Assembly: GCF_900104345.1 (NCBI RefSeq)
Contig: NZ_FNJN01000003.1
Coordinates: 372,001 to 436,000, forward strand
From: Microbacterium testaceum StLB037
GTDB taxonomy: Bacteria; Actinomycetota; Actinomycetes; Actinomycetales; Microbacteriaceae
Reading direction: 5' to 3'
DNA: 64,000 bases
The notes below the pieces were generated by a model that ran no database searches, had not been told where the DNA came from, and was given only the letters and a program-made list of their open reading frames with translations. How positions within the stretch are numbered: position 1 is the stretch's first letter; each line of letters begins with the position of its first letter. The position numbers were made by a program, and so were the translations under genes. Of this stretch, positions 7,653-18,623 are shown one piece after another.

Positions 7653-9037
7653 AGCTGCGCGTCCTGCTCCCGTTGCTGGTCTTCGGGCTCATCGCCGTGA
7701 TCGCGGTGCTCATCCCCGTCGCCCAGTCGATCGCCGACTCGCGGACGCAGCAGGTCGCCCTGCAGCGCCAGGCGTCGCTCGATCAGGTCGTGCAGCGCGC
7801 CCGAACGGCTCTCGTGCAGGGCGGGACATCGAGCCTGCAGACCTACGTCGACCGGTTCCACGCGGTGTACGGCGAGGCCGTGCTCGTGCTCGACGAGAGC
7901 GGTGACGCGGTGGCCTCGGCCGGGGGCCTCTCGCCCGACGTCGATGTGCGCTCCATCGCCGGGGCGGCGTCGCGGGCCATCCCGCAGGTGTCTCTTCCGC
8001 GCGTCACCCCGTGGGCGCCGGACACCGCACTGGTCGCCGTCCCCGTCATCGCCGCGGGCGATCTGTCGACCGGTGTGGTGGTGATCGAGGTCGACCTCGC
8101 ACGCGCGAAGGCCGATGTCGGTGCCGCGTGGGCGCTCGTGGCGGTCGTCGGCTTCCTCCTGCTCTCCGCGCTCATGGGGGCATCGTTGCTGTGGACGCGG
8201 TGGATCCTGCGGCCGGTGCGCGCCCTCGATTCGGCGGTCGCGGCGCTCACCGCCCACCGCGAGCCCGTTCCCCTTCGTCCGACCGGGCCGCCCGAGCTCC
8301 GCCGGCTCAGCCGGGCGTTCACGACCATGACCGACGAGGTCGAGAACACACTCGAGCAGCAGCGCGGCTTCGTGGCCGACGCGTCGCACCAGTTGCGCAC
8401 TCCCCTGGCCGCCATCCGCTTGCGCGTGGACTCGCTCCCCCGGGATCCGGATGCCGCTGACGACCTTGCCGCGGTCGACCACGACCTCGATCGGCTGGAG
8501 CACACCGTCGAACGCATGCTGACACTCGCGAACGCCGAGCACCGGGCCTCGGCCTCGCGGCAGGGGTACGACGCCGCGCGCGACGAGGGGGCGGAGCGCG
8601 AGTGCCGGGTGTCGGCATCCGAGCTCGGGGATCTGCACCGGTGGCGGCTCGACGAGGCGGGCGTGACGCTGGAGGACGCGGACGACACGGTCGTCGCGGT
8701 GCCGTGCGGCCGAGCGGACCTCGACGAGATGGTGCAGGTACTGCTCGACAACGCCGCCAACTACGCCGGGCGAGGAGCCCGTGTGGGTCTGACCCTGGAC
8801 GACGACGGTGAGGGCGTGACACTGCGCGTCGACGATTCGGGCGCGCATCTCGCCGACGCCGACCTCGAGAGCATGGGCACCCGGTTCTGGCGCGCGGGCG
8901 CCCACCGGTCGACACCGGGGACCGGCCTGGGCCTGGCGATCGTCGCCGAGCTGATGCGGGCGGCCGGCGGCACCCTGCACCTCGAGCGCTCGGCCAGGGG
9001 CGGCCTCGCCGCGCGACTCGAGTGGAGGCGGCGGTGA
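7649..9037 (+). CDS. Sensor histidine kinase
   Basis: A 462-residue membrane kinase, partner of the preceding regulator. It has transmembrane helices at about 5-25 and 160-183, an extracytoplasmic sensor domain between them, a HAMP-like linker, and a HisKA helix with phospho-acceptor H247 in ADASHQLRTPLAAIR. The ATP-binding domain has the N box LLDNAANYA and a G box GTGLGLAIV. GTG at 7649 overlaps the regulator stop and SD-less coupling is likely. A TAXI-type binding protein follows with the same overlap, so extracytoplasmic ligand sensing through that lipoprotein is plausible. Confidence 0.92.
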   Translation: MKLRVLLPLLVFGLIAVIAVLIPVAQSIADSRTQQVALQRQASLDQVVQRARTALVQGGTSSLQTYVDRFHAVYGEAVLVLDESGDAVASAGGLSPDVDVRSIAGAASRAIPQVSLPRVTPWAPDTALVAVPVIAAGDLSTGVVVIEVDLARAKADVGAAWALVAVVGFLLLSALMGASLLWTRWILRPVRALDSAVAALTAHREPVPLRPTGPPELRRLSRAFTTMTDEVENTLEQQRGFVADASHQLRTPLAAIRLRVDSLPRDPDAADDLAAVDHDLDRLEHTVERMLTLANAEHRASASRQGYDAARDEGAERECRVSASELGDLHRWRLDEAGVTLEDADDTVVAVPCGRADLDEMVQVLLDNAANYAGRGARVGLTLDDDGEGVTLRVDDSGAHLADADLESMGTRFWRAGAHRSTPGTGLGLAIVAELMRAAGGTLHLERSARGGLAARLEWRRR

Positions 9038-9966
9038 CGGCTCTGACCCGACGCGCATTCTTCTCGGTCGTCGCGGGTGCCGGCGCCCTCTCGCTCGCCG
9101 CGTGCTCCACGCCCGCATCGACGCCCCTCGTCCTCGGCTGCGGCGAGCCGGGCGGCAGCTACCTCGAGTTCGGTCAACTGCTCGCGGCCGCGACCGCGTC
9201 GTCGACCGCGGTCTCGGTCTCGCCGCTGCAGAGCGAGGGCAGCATCGACAACCTCCGTCTTCTGCGGGAGCGCCGCGTGGACCTCGGGCTCTCGCTGGTG
9301 GATTCGGCAGCGGATGCCGCGGACGACATCGTCGCGATCGGACGCGTCTACCAGAACTACCTGCAGTGCATCGTGCGCGCGGACGCGGGGATCTCGCGGC
9401 TCGCCGACCTGGCGGGGCGCACGGTGTCGCTCGGCGCCCCGGGGTCGGGCGCTGCGGCGACGGCGAGACGGGTGCTCGACGCCTCCGGACTCGACCCGTC
9501 GAGCGGCGCGGGGCCCCGGACGGTGGAACGCACGTTCCGCGGTGCCGTCGACGATCTCGCCGCGGGACGGATCGACGCGTTCTTCTGGTCGGGCGGGGTG
9601 CCGACCCCGCAGATCGCCGCCCTCGCCGAGCAGGTCCCGGTCTCGGTGATCGACACGACCCCCGCTCTCGCGGCGCTCAGCGCGCGGTTCCCGGACGTGT
9701 ACGCCGCCACGACGATCCCCTCCGGCGTCTACGGCGCCACCAGGGCCGTCCCCACAATCGGCGTCGCGAACCTCCTGCTCGCGCGCGCCGACCTCGCCGA
9801 TTCGCTCGCTCGCGCCCTCGTCGACGCACTCATCGACGACGCCCCCGAGCTCGTTGCGCCCGATGCGCTCGGCATCCAATATCTGACGCCGGCGAGTCTC
9901 ATCGACACCTCGCCGATCGCCCTGCACCCGGCCGCCGAGCTCCGGTACCGCGAGCGGTACGGCTGA
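9034..9966 (+). CDS. TAXI family TRAP-type solute-binding lipoprotein
   Basis: A 310-residue periplasmic-binding-type lipoprotein. After a TRRAF start, a hydrophobic stretch ends in the lipobox LAAC (cysteine near residue 24). GEPGGSYLEFGQLLA and the following QSEGSIDNLRLLRERRVDLGL match TAXI (TRAP-associated extracytoplasmic immunogenic) proteins. No TRAP permease gene is nearby. As part of the regulator-kinase operon it may serve the kinase as ligand receptor, or feed the divergent symporter. GTG at 9034 overlaps the kinase stop (GTGA) behind a GGAGGCG ribosome site; a GTG at 9022 is in frame but lies inside that site. Confidence 0.87.
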   Translation: MTALTRRAFFSVVAGAGALSLAACSTPASTPLVLGCGEPGGSYLEFGQLLAAATASSTAVSVSPLQSEGSIDNLRLLRERRVDLGLSLVDSAADAADDIVAIGRVYQNYLQCIVRADAGISRLADLAGRTVSLGAPGSGAAATARRVLDASGLDPSSGAGPRTVERTFRGAVDDLAAGRIDAFFWSGGVPTPQIAALAEQVPVSVIDTTPALAALSARFPDVYAATTIPSGVYGATRAVPTIGVANLLLARADLADSLARALVDALIDDAPELVAPDALGIQYLTPASLIDTSPIALHPAAELRYRERYG

Positions 9967-9973
9967 GCACGCC

Positions 9974-11221
9974 TCAGTTCACGCAGGGCACCGACCCCGC
10001 GCGCATCGGCTGCTGCGAGTCGGTGTACACCGACGACGTCGGGGAAGGAGACGCCGCGGGAGCGCTCGTCGCGGGCGCATCGGTCGGGTCCGGGGTGGCA
10101 TCCGTCCCGGAATCCGTCGTCGCCGCGGGAGCCGGGTGGAGCAGGGCACCGACCTGAGCCGCGATGGCCTTCTGGTCGACGATGTTCACGCTCTCGCCGT
10201 CGACCGTGCCGAAGCGCTCGACCGGGAGCGTCTGGAACGTCACGTCTCCCCCGGCGAGGCGCTGGGCCGTCGAGGCGAGGCTGAGCAGGTCGAAGCCCTT
10301 GTCGACGGCCACGTACTGCTTCGCGGTGTCGAGCAGGTCCTGCAGGCGCCCGAAGTCGGTGAAGGTCTGCGCGTCGCGCAGCTTCAACGCGAGCGACACC
10401 ATGAACGCCTGCTGACGGCGCGTGCGGTCGAGGTCGGTGAGGAAGACGTCGTCGTACTTCGTGTCGCGACGCTGGCGGACGAACGCCATCGCCTGTGCGG
10501 CGTCGATCTGCTGCTCCCCCGCGACGAAGTCCGCTCCCGAGTAGGTGTCGGCGGTCGCGTGGTTGAGGCACACCGAGATCGGCTGGACGGCCTGTGCGAC
10601 CCGGTAGAACGCCGCCATCGTCACCTCGACGAAGTGGTCGATCGGGACGCCGCCCAAGAATTGCGACACGGTCTGCATCTCTTCGGTGCGTGCGGCGTCG
10701 CGGGCCTGCTGATAGGCGTCGTCCTCCGAGACGCCCGCCGCGCGGAGCTCGTCGTTCTTCGCGGCGAAAGCCCGCCCGTACGCCTCTTTGATCTTGCCCT
10801 TCTTCGTCCCACCCGGAGCGCCCGCGTAGTCGACGTAGTCGTCGCGCGGGATCGACACGGCGACCGCTTGCCCGCCGCCGGCGGGGATGTGCACGTACAT
10901 CAGCACGTTGGTGTTGTAGCCGCCCACCGATGCGTCCTCGGCGTGGATCGCGTCGTAGATCTCCTGGGGGTACGGCTTGCCGTCCTCGTCGACCCGACTG
11001 TCTAGGCCCATGATGAGGATGTTCTGCTCGCCCTCGTCTTGGGCGACTCCCGGAGCGGCGGTGGGCAGCTCGGCATCGGAATGATGGATGCCGTTGGCCG
11101 CGCCGGCGAGATTGACCGCGACGAAGGCCACGGCGCCCACGACGGCCGTGGTGACGACGGCGGCGACGATGAGCAGGAGCCGACGCCGGTTGCGGCGGAC
11201 GCGGTGCGAGGTCGGTGACAC
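9974..11221 (-). CDS. LytR-CpsA-Psr (LCP) family cell-wall ligase
   Basis: A 415-residue membrane-anchored LCP protein. These enzymes transfer teichoic acids, arabinogalactan or capsular glycans from undecaprenyl carriers to peptidoglycan. A single transmembrane helix (about 18-42) is followed by the extracellular LCP domain: NILIMGLDSR with the conserved Asp/Arg, AVSIPRDDYVDY, and RQRRDTKYDD with the pyrophosphate-binding arginines. The C-terminal 60 residues are a low-complexity Ala/Thr/Pro/Ser tail with a final cysteine. GTG at 11221 is chosen because it leaves a short basic cytosolic segment before the helix. It is separated from rsfS by a terminator. Confidence 0.88.
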   Translation of the reverse strand: MSPTSHRVRRNRRRLLLIVAAVVTTAVVGAVAFVAVNLAGAANGIHHSDAELPTAAPGVAQDEGEQNILIMGLDSRVDEDGKPYPQEIYDAIHAEDASVGGYNTNVLMYVHIPAGGGQAVAVSIPRDDYVDYAGAPGGTKKGKIKEAYGRAFAAKNDELRAAGVSEDDAYQQARDAARTEEMQTVSQFLGGVPIDHFVEVTMAAFYRVAQAVQPISVCLNHATADTYSGADFVAGEQQIDAAQAMAFVRQRRDTKYDDVFLTDLDRTRRQQAFMVSLALKLRDAQTFTDFGRLQDLLDTAKQYVAVDKGFDLLSLASTAQRLAGGDVTFQTLPVERFGTVDGESVNIVDQKAIAAQVGALLHPAPAATTDSGTDATPDPTDAPATSAPAASPSPTSSVYTDSQQPMRAGSVPCVN

Positions 11222-11270
11222 CGACCCAGCATGCGCTGTCGCGTCTATGAATCCGGCGTACGAACGAGAA

Positions 11271-11297
11271 CGCCCCCTGCCGCGGGGGCAGAGGGCG
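11271..11297 (-). terminator. Terminator after rsfS
   Basis: On the minus strand CGCCCTCTGCC pairs with GGCAGGGGGCG (one wobble) and is followed by TTCTCG. It closes the obgE-to-rsfS gene string. Confidence 0.65.
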
Positions 11298-11312
11298 TCG
11301 ACGGCAGGATCG

Positions 11313-11693
11313 TCAGTCGGTGGCGTTCGCCGGGGTCGGCAGCTCGATCGGGACGACCGGGCAGTCCTTCCAGAGCCGCTCGAGGCCGTAGTAGACACGC
11401 TCTTCCTCGTGGAAGACGTGGACGACAAGGTCTCCGAAGTCGAGCAGGACCCAGCGGGACTCCTGTCGGCCCTCGCGACGCACGCGCTTGTGGCCGTGCT
11501 CGAGGAGCTTCTCTTCGACCTCGTCGGCGATCGCGGCGACGTTGCGCTCGTTGCGACCGGTGACGAGGAGGAAGATGTCGACGAGCGGGAGGGGTTCGGA
11601 CACGTCGAGCGCGACGATGTCGTCGCCGCCCTTCGCGTCGGCGGCGAGAGCGGCGATCTGCGCCATCTCGCGACCGTTGTCGGTGGCTGTCAT
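11313..11693 (-). CDS. rsfS: Ribosomal silencing factor RsfS
   Basis: A 126-residue RsfS/Iojap/YbeB protein. It binds ribosomal protein uL14 and blocks subunit joining in stationary phase or starvation. The family core AALAADAKGGDDIVALDV (with serine-to-glycine type variation), DIFLLVTGRNERNVAAIADEVEE and the WVLLDFGDLVVHVFHEEER segment are all present, and the length is typical. Its ATG overlaps the stop of the preceding membrane-protein gene by 4 bases. Confidence 0.95.
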   Translation of the reverse strand: MTATDNGREMAQIAALAADAKGGDDIVALDVSEPLPLVDIFLLVTGRNERNVAAIADEVEEKLLEHGHKRVRREGRQESRWVLLDFGDLVVHVFHEEERVYYGLERLWKDCPVVPIELPTPANATD

Positions 11694-12781
11694 CGGAAGA
11701 CTCCTGTCGTGAAGGCGAGGCCGAGGGTGACGGCCACCGCCAGGAAGAGAGCACCGGTCGTGATGATGAGCCCGATGAGGAGCTTGCTCCCCTTCTCGGG
11801 CGCCGGCGGGCGGATGATCTCGCCGGGCTGCTTGACGGTGCTGATCGCGGCACTCGCCGCAATCGGGGTGGGGGACGAGGCGGGCGGAAGCTCGCCGTCG
11901 AGGAGCACGGCGTCGGCGTCGCGGCCGTCGGTGGTGCCGGGAGCGTGACCGACCGAGCCCAGACCCTCGGGCAGCTCGAACGTGCCCGTGATCATGACCT
12001 CACCGGTCGCCGTGACGGGACCGACCAGAGGAACGCCGGCGGGGGTCTGCGACAGGATCAGCGCGTTCGGGGTCGACACGGCGCCGCTCGCTGCGGCGTT
12101 GCGCGAGATGAGCTGATCGAACGACGCGGGGAGCGAGACCTCGGGGTTTGCCCCGTCCAGCAGCTCGGAGCCGAGCGCGGGGTTGACGACCGAGGCGCCG
12201 GGTCCGGTCTCGTCCGACGAGATCGGGCTCTCGGCGGTGTCGGGGGCGGCGGGACGGAAGATGGCGGGCAGAGCGGACTCTTCTTCGGCCTGCGGTGCCG
12301 GAGCGGTGTTCTGGCGCGACATCGACGACTCGAGGTCGGAGCTGATGACGGGGACCGCGGCCGTGCGGATCTTCTCCTGCGCACGGACCTGTCGACGCGT
12401 GAGACCGGTGACACCGAAGTCGCCGTCGCCCAAGGACCCGTCAAACGCGTCGGGGCGCAGAGCGGGCGCGAAGGGTTCGTCGCGCTGCTCGACGGGCGCG
12501 GGCTCCTCGGACACGGCGGGCTCGTGCTCTGGCGTCGCGGGCTCGGCCTCGGCGTGGTCCGACGCGGCGTGCTCCTCGCCCGCGCTCTCGTCGGCGCCGC
12601 GCTCGGGCACGCGATCGACGATCGGCGCCTCGGCCGACTCGATCGGAGCGGCCGGGGTCTCGGCATCCGGAGTCTCGCCCTCGGGCTGCGGAACGATGAT
12701 GGGCGTCGCGCCGGTCTGGCGGAGCTCGCGCAACTGACGGCGGGTCAGCGCGGGAGTCTCGGGGTTCTCGGGAGTGCTCAT
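11690..12781 (-). CDS. Hypothetical Ala/Pro/Glu-rich single-pass membrane protein
   Basis: A 363-residue protein between nadD and rsfS. The N-terminal 330 residues are low-complexity, rich in Pro, Ala, Glu and Ser and likely disordered. Two copies of a short basic LTRRQ(L/V)R motif occur, at the N-terminus ([14 protein letters not shown]) and near residue 125 ([12 protein letters not shown]). One transmembrane helix ([20 protein letters not shown]) lies near the C-terminus, so the disordered part is probably cytosolic. ATG at 12781 overlaps the nadD stop. Proteins of this layout occur at the same place in related Microbacteriaceae; function unknown. Confidence 0.75.
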   Translation of the reverse strand: MSTPENPETPALTRRQLRELRQTGATPIIVPQPEGETPDAETPAAPIESAEAPIVDRVPERGADESAGEEHAASDHAEAEPATPEHEPAVSEEPAPVEQRDEPFAPALRPDAFDGSLGDGDFGVTGLTRRQVRAQEKIRTAAVPVISSDLESSMSRQNTAPAPQAEEESALPAIFRPAAPDTAESPISSDETGPGASVVNPALGSELLDGANPEVSLPASFDQLISRNAAASGAVSTPNALILSQTPAGVPLVGPVTATGEVMITGTFELPEGLGSVGHAPGTTDGRDADAVLLDGELPPASSPTPIAASAAISTVKQPGEIIRPPAPEKGSKLLIGLIITTGALFLAVAVTLGLAFTTGVFR

Positions 12782-13374
12782 GCTGTGCTCCGGTAGAGGT
12801 GGTGCTTCGCGATGTACTGCACGACGCCGTCGGGCACGAGGTACCACACGGGGTGGCCTCGGCGCACACGGGCGCGGCAGTCTGTGGACGAGATCGACAG
12901 GGCGGGGATCTCCAACTGGCTCACGTTCTGGGATGGGAGCCCCTCGGTCGTGAGGACGTGACCCGGCCGGGACACCGCCACGAAGTGCGCCAGATCCCAG
13001 AGCTCCTGGTGGTTGCGCCAGCTGAGGATCTGCGCGACCGCGTCTGCGCCGGTGATGAAGAACAGCTCCGCACCGGGACGCTGCTCCTGCAGGTCGCGCA
13101 AGGTGTCGATCGTGTACGTGGGCCCCGCGCGATCGACGTCGACGCGGCTCACCGTGAACTGGGGATTGGATGCCGTGGCAATCACCGTCATCAGGTAGCG
13201 GTGCTCGCTCTCGGTGACGTCGTCCTTCTGCCACGGACGCCCCGTCGGCACGAAGACGACCTCATCGAGATCGAACGATTGGGCGACCTCGCTGGCGGCG
13301 ACCAGGTGACCGTGATGGATGGGATCGAACGTCCCACCCATGACCCCGATGCGAGGGGCGCGCGTCACCGACAT
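12778..13374 (-). CDS. nadD: Nicotinate-nucleotide adenylyltransferase
   Basis: A 198-residue enzyme that converts nicotinate mononucleotide plus ATP to deamido-NAD in NAD synthesis. The nucleotidyltransferase signature [12 protein letters not shown], with its (H/T)xGH motif, is at residues 14-25. The C-terminal ISST-x-x-R motif appears as [13 protein letters not shown] and ends in the family HLYR. The length is typical. It overlaps the downstream membrane-protein gene and lies 10 bases after a 74-residue small protein gene. Confidence 0.95.
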   Translation of the reverse strand: MSVTRAPRIGVMGGTFDPIHHGHLVAASEVAQSFDLDEVVFVPTGRPWQKDDVTESEHRYLMTVIATASNPQFTVSRVDVDRAGPTYTIDTLRDLQEQRPGAELFFITGADAVAQILSWRNHQELWDLAHFVAVSRPGHVLTTEGLPSQNVSQLEIPALSISSTDCRARVRRGHPVWYLVPDGVVQYIAKHHLYRSTA

Positions 13375-13384
13375 ACGGTGGGCC

Positions 13385-13609
13385 TCAGTGGCCGTGCGCC
13401 TCGGGGGTGGGCGTCCCGTGCTTCTGGGTGTACGCCGCCGCCTTGTGCGCGTGACGGTTCGACACGTTGCGGTACGACAGCGTCACGAGGCTCAGGGCCA
13501 CGAAGGTGAGGAACGCGACGGCGCCGTACCAGAAGGTCTGGGCCTGCACGTTGCCACCGTGGTGGGCGCCTTCTTCTGCGGCTTGGGCCAGAAGTGCGAC
13601 GAAAGTCAT
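13385..13609 (-). CDS. Small conserved membrane protein
   Basis: A 74-residue protein with one hydrophobic helix ([21 protein letters not shown], about 26-46) flanked by histidine-rich ends, HHGG before it and [10 protein letters not shown]...PEAHGH after it. The histidines could bind metal. It sits between proA and nadD, a common place for such a protein in Actinobacteria. No function can be assigned. Confidence 0.7.
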   Translation of the reverse strand: MTFVALLAQAAEEGAHHGGNVQAQTFWYGAVAFLTFVALSLVTLSYRNVSNRHAHKAAAYTQKHGTPTPEAHGH

Positions 13610-13659
13610 CAGTGCTCCGATCAGAGGTCTGCGCGAGGCGCGCGTCTCATTTTAGGCGG

Positions 13660-14915
13660 TCAGGCGCGTACCTGGCCGTCGCCGCGCCCGAGCCACTTGG
13701 TGCTCGTCAGCTCGGCGAGGCCCATGGGTCCGCGGGCGTGAAGTTTCTGGGTGGAGATGCCGACCTCGGCCCCGAAGCCGAACTCGCCTCCGTCGGTGAA
13801 GCGCGTCGAGGCGTTCACCAGGACCACGGCGGAGTCGACCTCAGCGAGGAAACGATCGGCGGCCGCGGAATCGTCGGTGATGATCGACTCGGTGTGGTGG
13901 GTCGAGTAGCGACGGATGTGCGCGAGGGCGTCATCGAGGTCGTCCACCACGCGGACGGCGAGGTCGAGGGTGCCGTACTCGAGCGACCAGTCCTCGTCGG
14001 TGGCCGGCACGACCCGCGCATCGTGCGCGCGCGTGTCGGCGTCGCCGTGCACCGTGACGCCGGCGTCGACGAGGGATGCCAGGAGCTCGGGCAGCAACCG
14101 GTCGGCGGCGTCGCGGTGTACGAGCACGGTCTCGACGGCGTTGCAGACGCTCGGCCGCTGCGTCTTGGCGTTGAGGACGATGTCGCGGGCCCAGTCGTCG
14201 CGGGCCGTGGCGTCGAGGTAGACGTGGACCACCCCGGCGCCGGTCTCGATCACCGGCACGGTCGACTCGGTGACGACGGTCTCGATGAGACCGGCGCTCC
14301 CCCGCGGCACGAGCACGTCGACGAGCCCGCGCGCGTTCATCAGGGCCTTCGCCCCGTCTCGACCGAAGTCGTCGACGCTCTGGATGGCCTCGGGGCTCAC
14401 CCCGTGTTGCGAGAGCGCGTCGCGCATGACCCGGACGAGCGTGGCATTGCTGCTCTGCGCCGCCGATCCTCCGCGCAGGACCACGGCGTTGCCGGAACGC
14501 AGGGCGAGCGAGGCGATGTCGACGGTCACGTTGGGTCGGGCCTCGTAGATCGACCCGACCACACCGAAGGGCACCGCGACCTTCTCGAGTTGCAGGCCGT
14601 TGGGCAGGGTCCGGCGGTCGAGCACGCGGCCGACCGGATCGGGAAGCTCCGCGACATCGCGGACCGCCGCGGCGAGGGCGGTCACGCGCGTGTCGTCGAG
14701 ACGCAGCCTGTCGAGGAGCGCCTCGCCGATGGCATCGTGGCGCCCTCTGTCGAGATCCTCGGCGTTGGCCGCGACGATCTCCGACGAAGAGGTCTCGAGC
14801 GCGTCGGCGACCGCGTGCAGGAGCGCCGTCTTGCGCGCGGAATCGAGCAGACCGATCTCTCGCGCCGCGTCCTTGGCCAGACGCAGGCGCTCGTCGACGG
14901 AGGCGGCGATCACGG

Positions 14916-14919
<4 letters not shown>
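13660..14919 (-). CDS. proA: Glutamate-5-semialdehyde dehydrogenase (gamma-glutamyl phosphate reductase)
   Basis: A 419-residue NADPH-dependent aldehyde dehydrogenase-fold enzyme, the second step of proline synthesis. Typical segments are PFGVVGSIYEARPNVT near 138-153, GSAAQSSNATLV, and the catalytic cysteine in KTQRPSVCNAVETVL near 270. Its ATG at 14919 overlaps the proB stop by 4 bases, so kinase and reductase are co-translated, in line with the need to hand over labile glutamyl phosphate. Confidence 0.96.
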
Positions 14920-17657
<2,738 letters not shown>

Positions 17658-17675
17658 CTCTGCGTCTCCTGGCTC

Positions 17676-17984
17676 TTACTTGATGCCGGTGATCTTGACG
17701 CGCGTGAGGTCCTGACGGTGGCCCTGGCGCTTCTTGTAGCCGGTCTTGTTCTTGAACTTCTGGATCACGATCTTCGGACCGCGCTCCTCGCCGAGCACCT
17801 CGGCCGTGACCGAGACCTTCGCGAGCTTGTCGGCGTCGGTCGTGACCGCGTCGCCGTCGACGAACAGGACGGCGGGCAGCTGGATGCTCTCGCCGATCTT
17901 CGCCTTCTGGCGGTCGAGCACGACGACCGTGCCGACCTGGACCTTCTCCTGGCGGCCGCCGGCGCGCACAACTGCGTAAACCAC
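17676..17984 (-). CDS. rplU: 50S ribosomal protein L21
   Basis: A 102-residue bL21 that binds 23S rRNA with L20. It has the family start [18 protein letters not shown] and the C-terminal [14 protein letters not shown]...[11 protein letters not shown] at 17984 is the start that matches the family. It is preceded by a roughly 140-nt leader that includes a CTCCTGACAGGAG hairpin; autogenous or structural control through this leader is possible. Confidence 0.97.
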   Translation of the reverse strand: MVYAVVRAGGRQEKVQVGTVVVLDRQKAKIGESIQLPAVLFVDGDAVTTDADKLAKVSVTAEVLGEERGPKIVIQKFKNKTGYKKRQGHRQDLTRVKITGIK

Positions 17985-18139
17985 TTCACACCTGTTTTCG
18001 TTCGGGAGCGCGGAGCTCCGGTTGTCTGATGACGTCGGGAGGGTCTGACGACCCAAGTCTCGGTGCGATCCGGCGAGCAGAGCCCGCGGGGTCACGCTCC
18101 TGTCAGGAGTGGACGCGACGCACCAAGGGTCAAGTTTAG
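17985..18139 (-). promoter_or_regulatory. rplU-rpmA promoter and leader
   Basis: TAAACT (18139-18134 on the minus strand) is a candidate -10 element, giving a leader of about 140 nt. Within it CTCCTGACAGGAG forms a small hairpin. No known L21-leader motif could be recognised with certainty. Confidence 0.35.
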
Positions 18140-18186
18140 CTCACCCGGAGGCATCCGGCAAAAGCATTCGACCCGCGTGTCGACCG

Positions 18187-18192
18187 TAGGAT
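18187..18192 (+). promoter_or_regulatory. Leaderless -10 element of the DUF4031 gene
   Basis: TAGGAT lies 6 nt before the ATG at 18199. Confidence 0.45.
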
Positions 18193-18198
18193 CGCGGA

Positions 18199-18474
18199 AT
18201 GGCAATCCTGATCGATGATCCCCAGTGGCCCGCGCACGGACGTTTGTGGGCTCACCTGGTCAGCGACAGCGATCTCGACGAACTGCACGACTTCGCCGCA
18301 GCGGCCGGAATCCCGCGCCGTGCGTTCGACCTCGACCATTATGACGTGCCCGACGAGCGCCACGCCGACCTCATCCGCGCGGGGGCGGAGTACGTCGGCG
18401 GCAAGGAGCTCGTGCGGCGCCTGCGCGCCTCGGGACTGCGGATCACCGCACGTGAGCGCCGCCCTCACCCCTGA
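18199..18474 (+). CDS. DUF4031 domain-containing protein
   Basis: A 91-residue protein made only of the DUF4031 domain: MAILIDDPQWPAHGRLWAHL at the N-terminus, then the conserved FDLDHYDVPDERH stretch with several acidic and histidine residues that look like a metal site. The family is common in Actinobacteria and has no assigned function. It is a single gene between the rplU operon (divergent) and rne (convergent). Confidence 0.85.
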   Translation: MAILIDDPQWPAHGRLWAHLVSDSDLDELHDFAAAAGIPRRAFDLDHYDVPDERHADLIRAGAEYVGGKELVRRLRASGLRITARERRPHP

Positions 18475-18546
18475 GCGTCCGGCTCCACGGGCTTCATCCC
18501 TGACGACGGGAGCGAGTCCGCGGCATCCGTCCCCGTTCGCACACAC

Positions 18547-18609
18547 GCGTGAGGGGCCGATCTCCGTCGCCGGGAGAGATGCTCGGCGACGGAGAACGAC
18601 CCCTCACGC
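18547..18609 (-). terminator. Large double hairpin at the rne 3' end
   Basis: An outer stem GCGTGAGGGG / CCCCTCACGC encloses an inner stem CTCCGTCGCCG / CGGCGACGGAG. There is no long T-run. It lies between the converging DUF4031 and rne genes and may serve both as terminator or mRNA stabiliser. Confidence 0.65.
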
Positions 18610-18623
18610 GGGATGAGCGGGGC

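Noticed and set aside
11690..13234. Longer start for the Ala/Pro-rich membrane protein
   Set aside because: The extension is antisense-free but out of frame with, and inside, nadD; ATG 12781 overlaps the nadD stop as in the other coupled genes.
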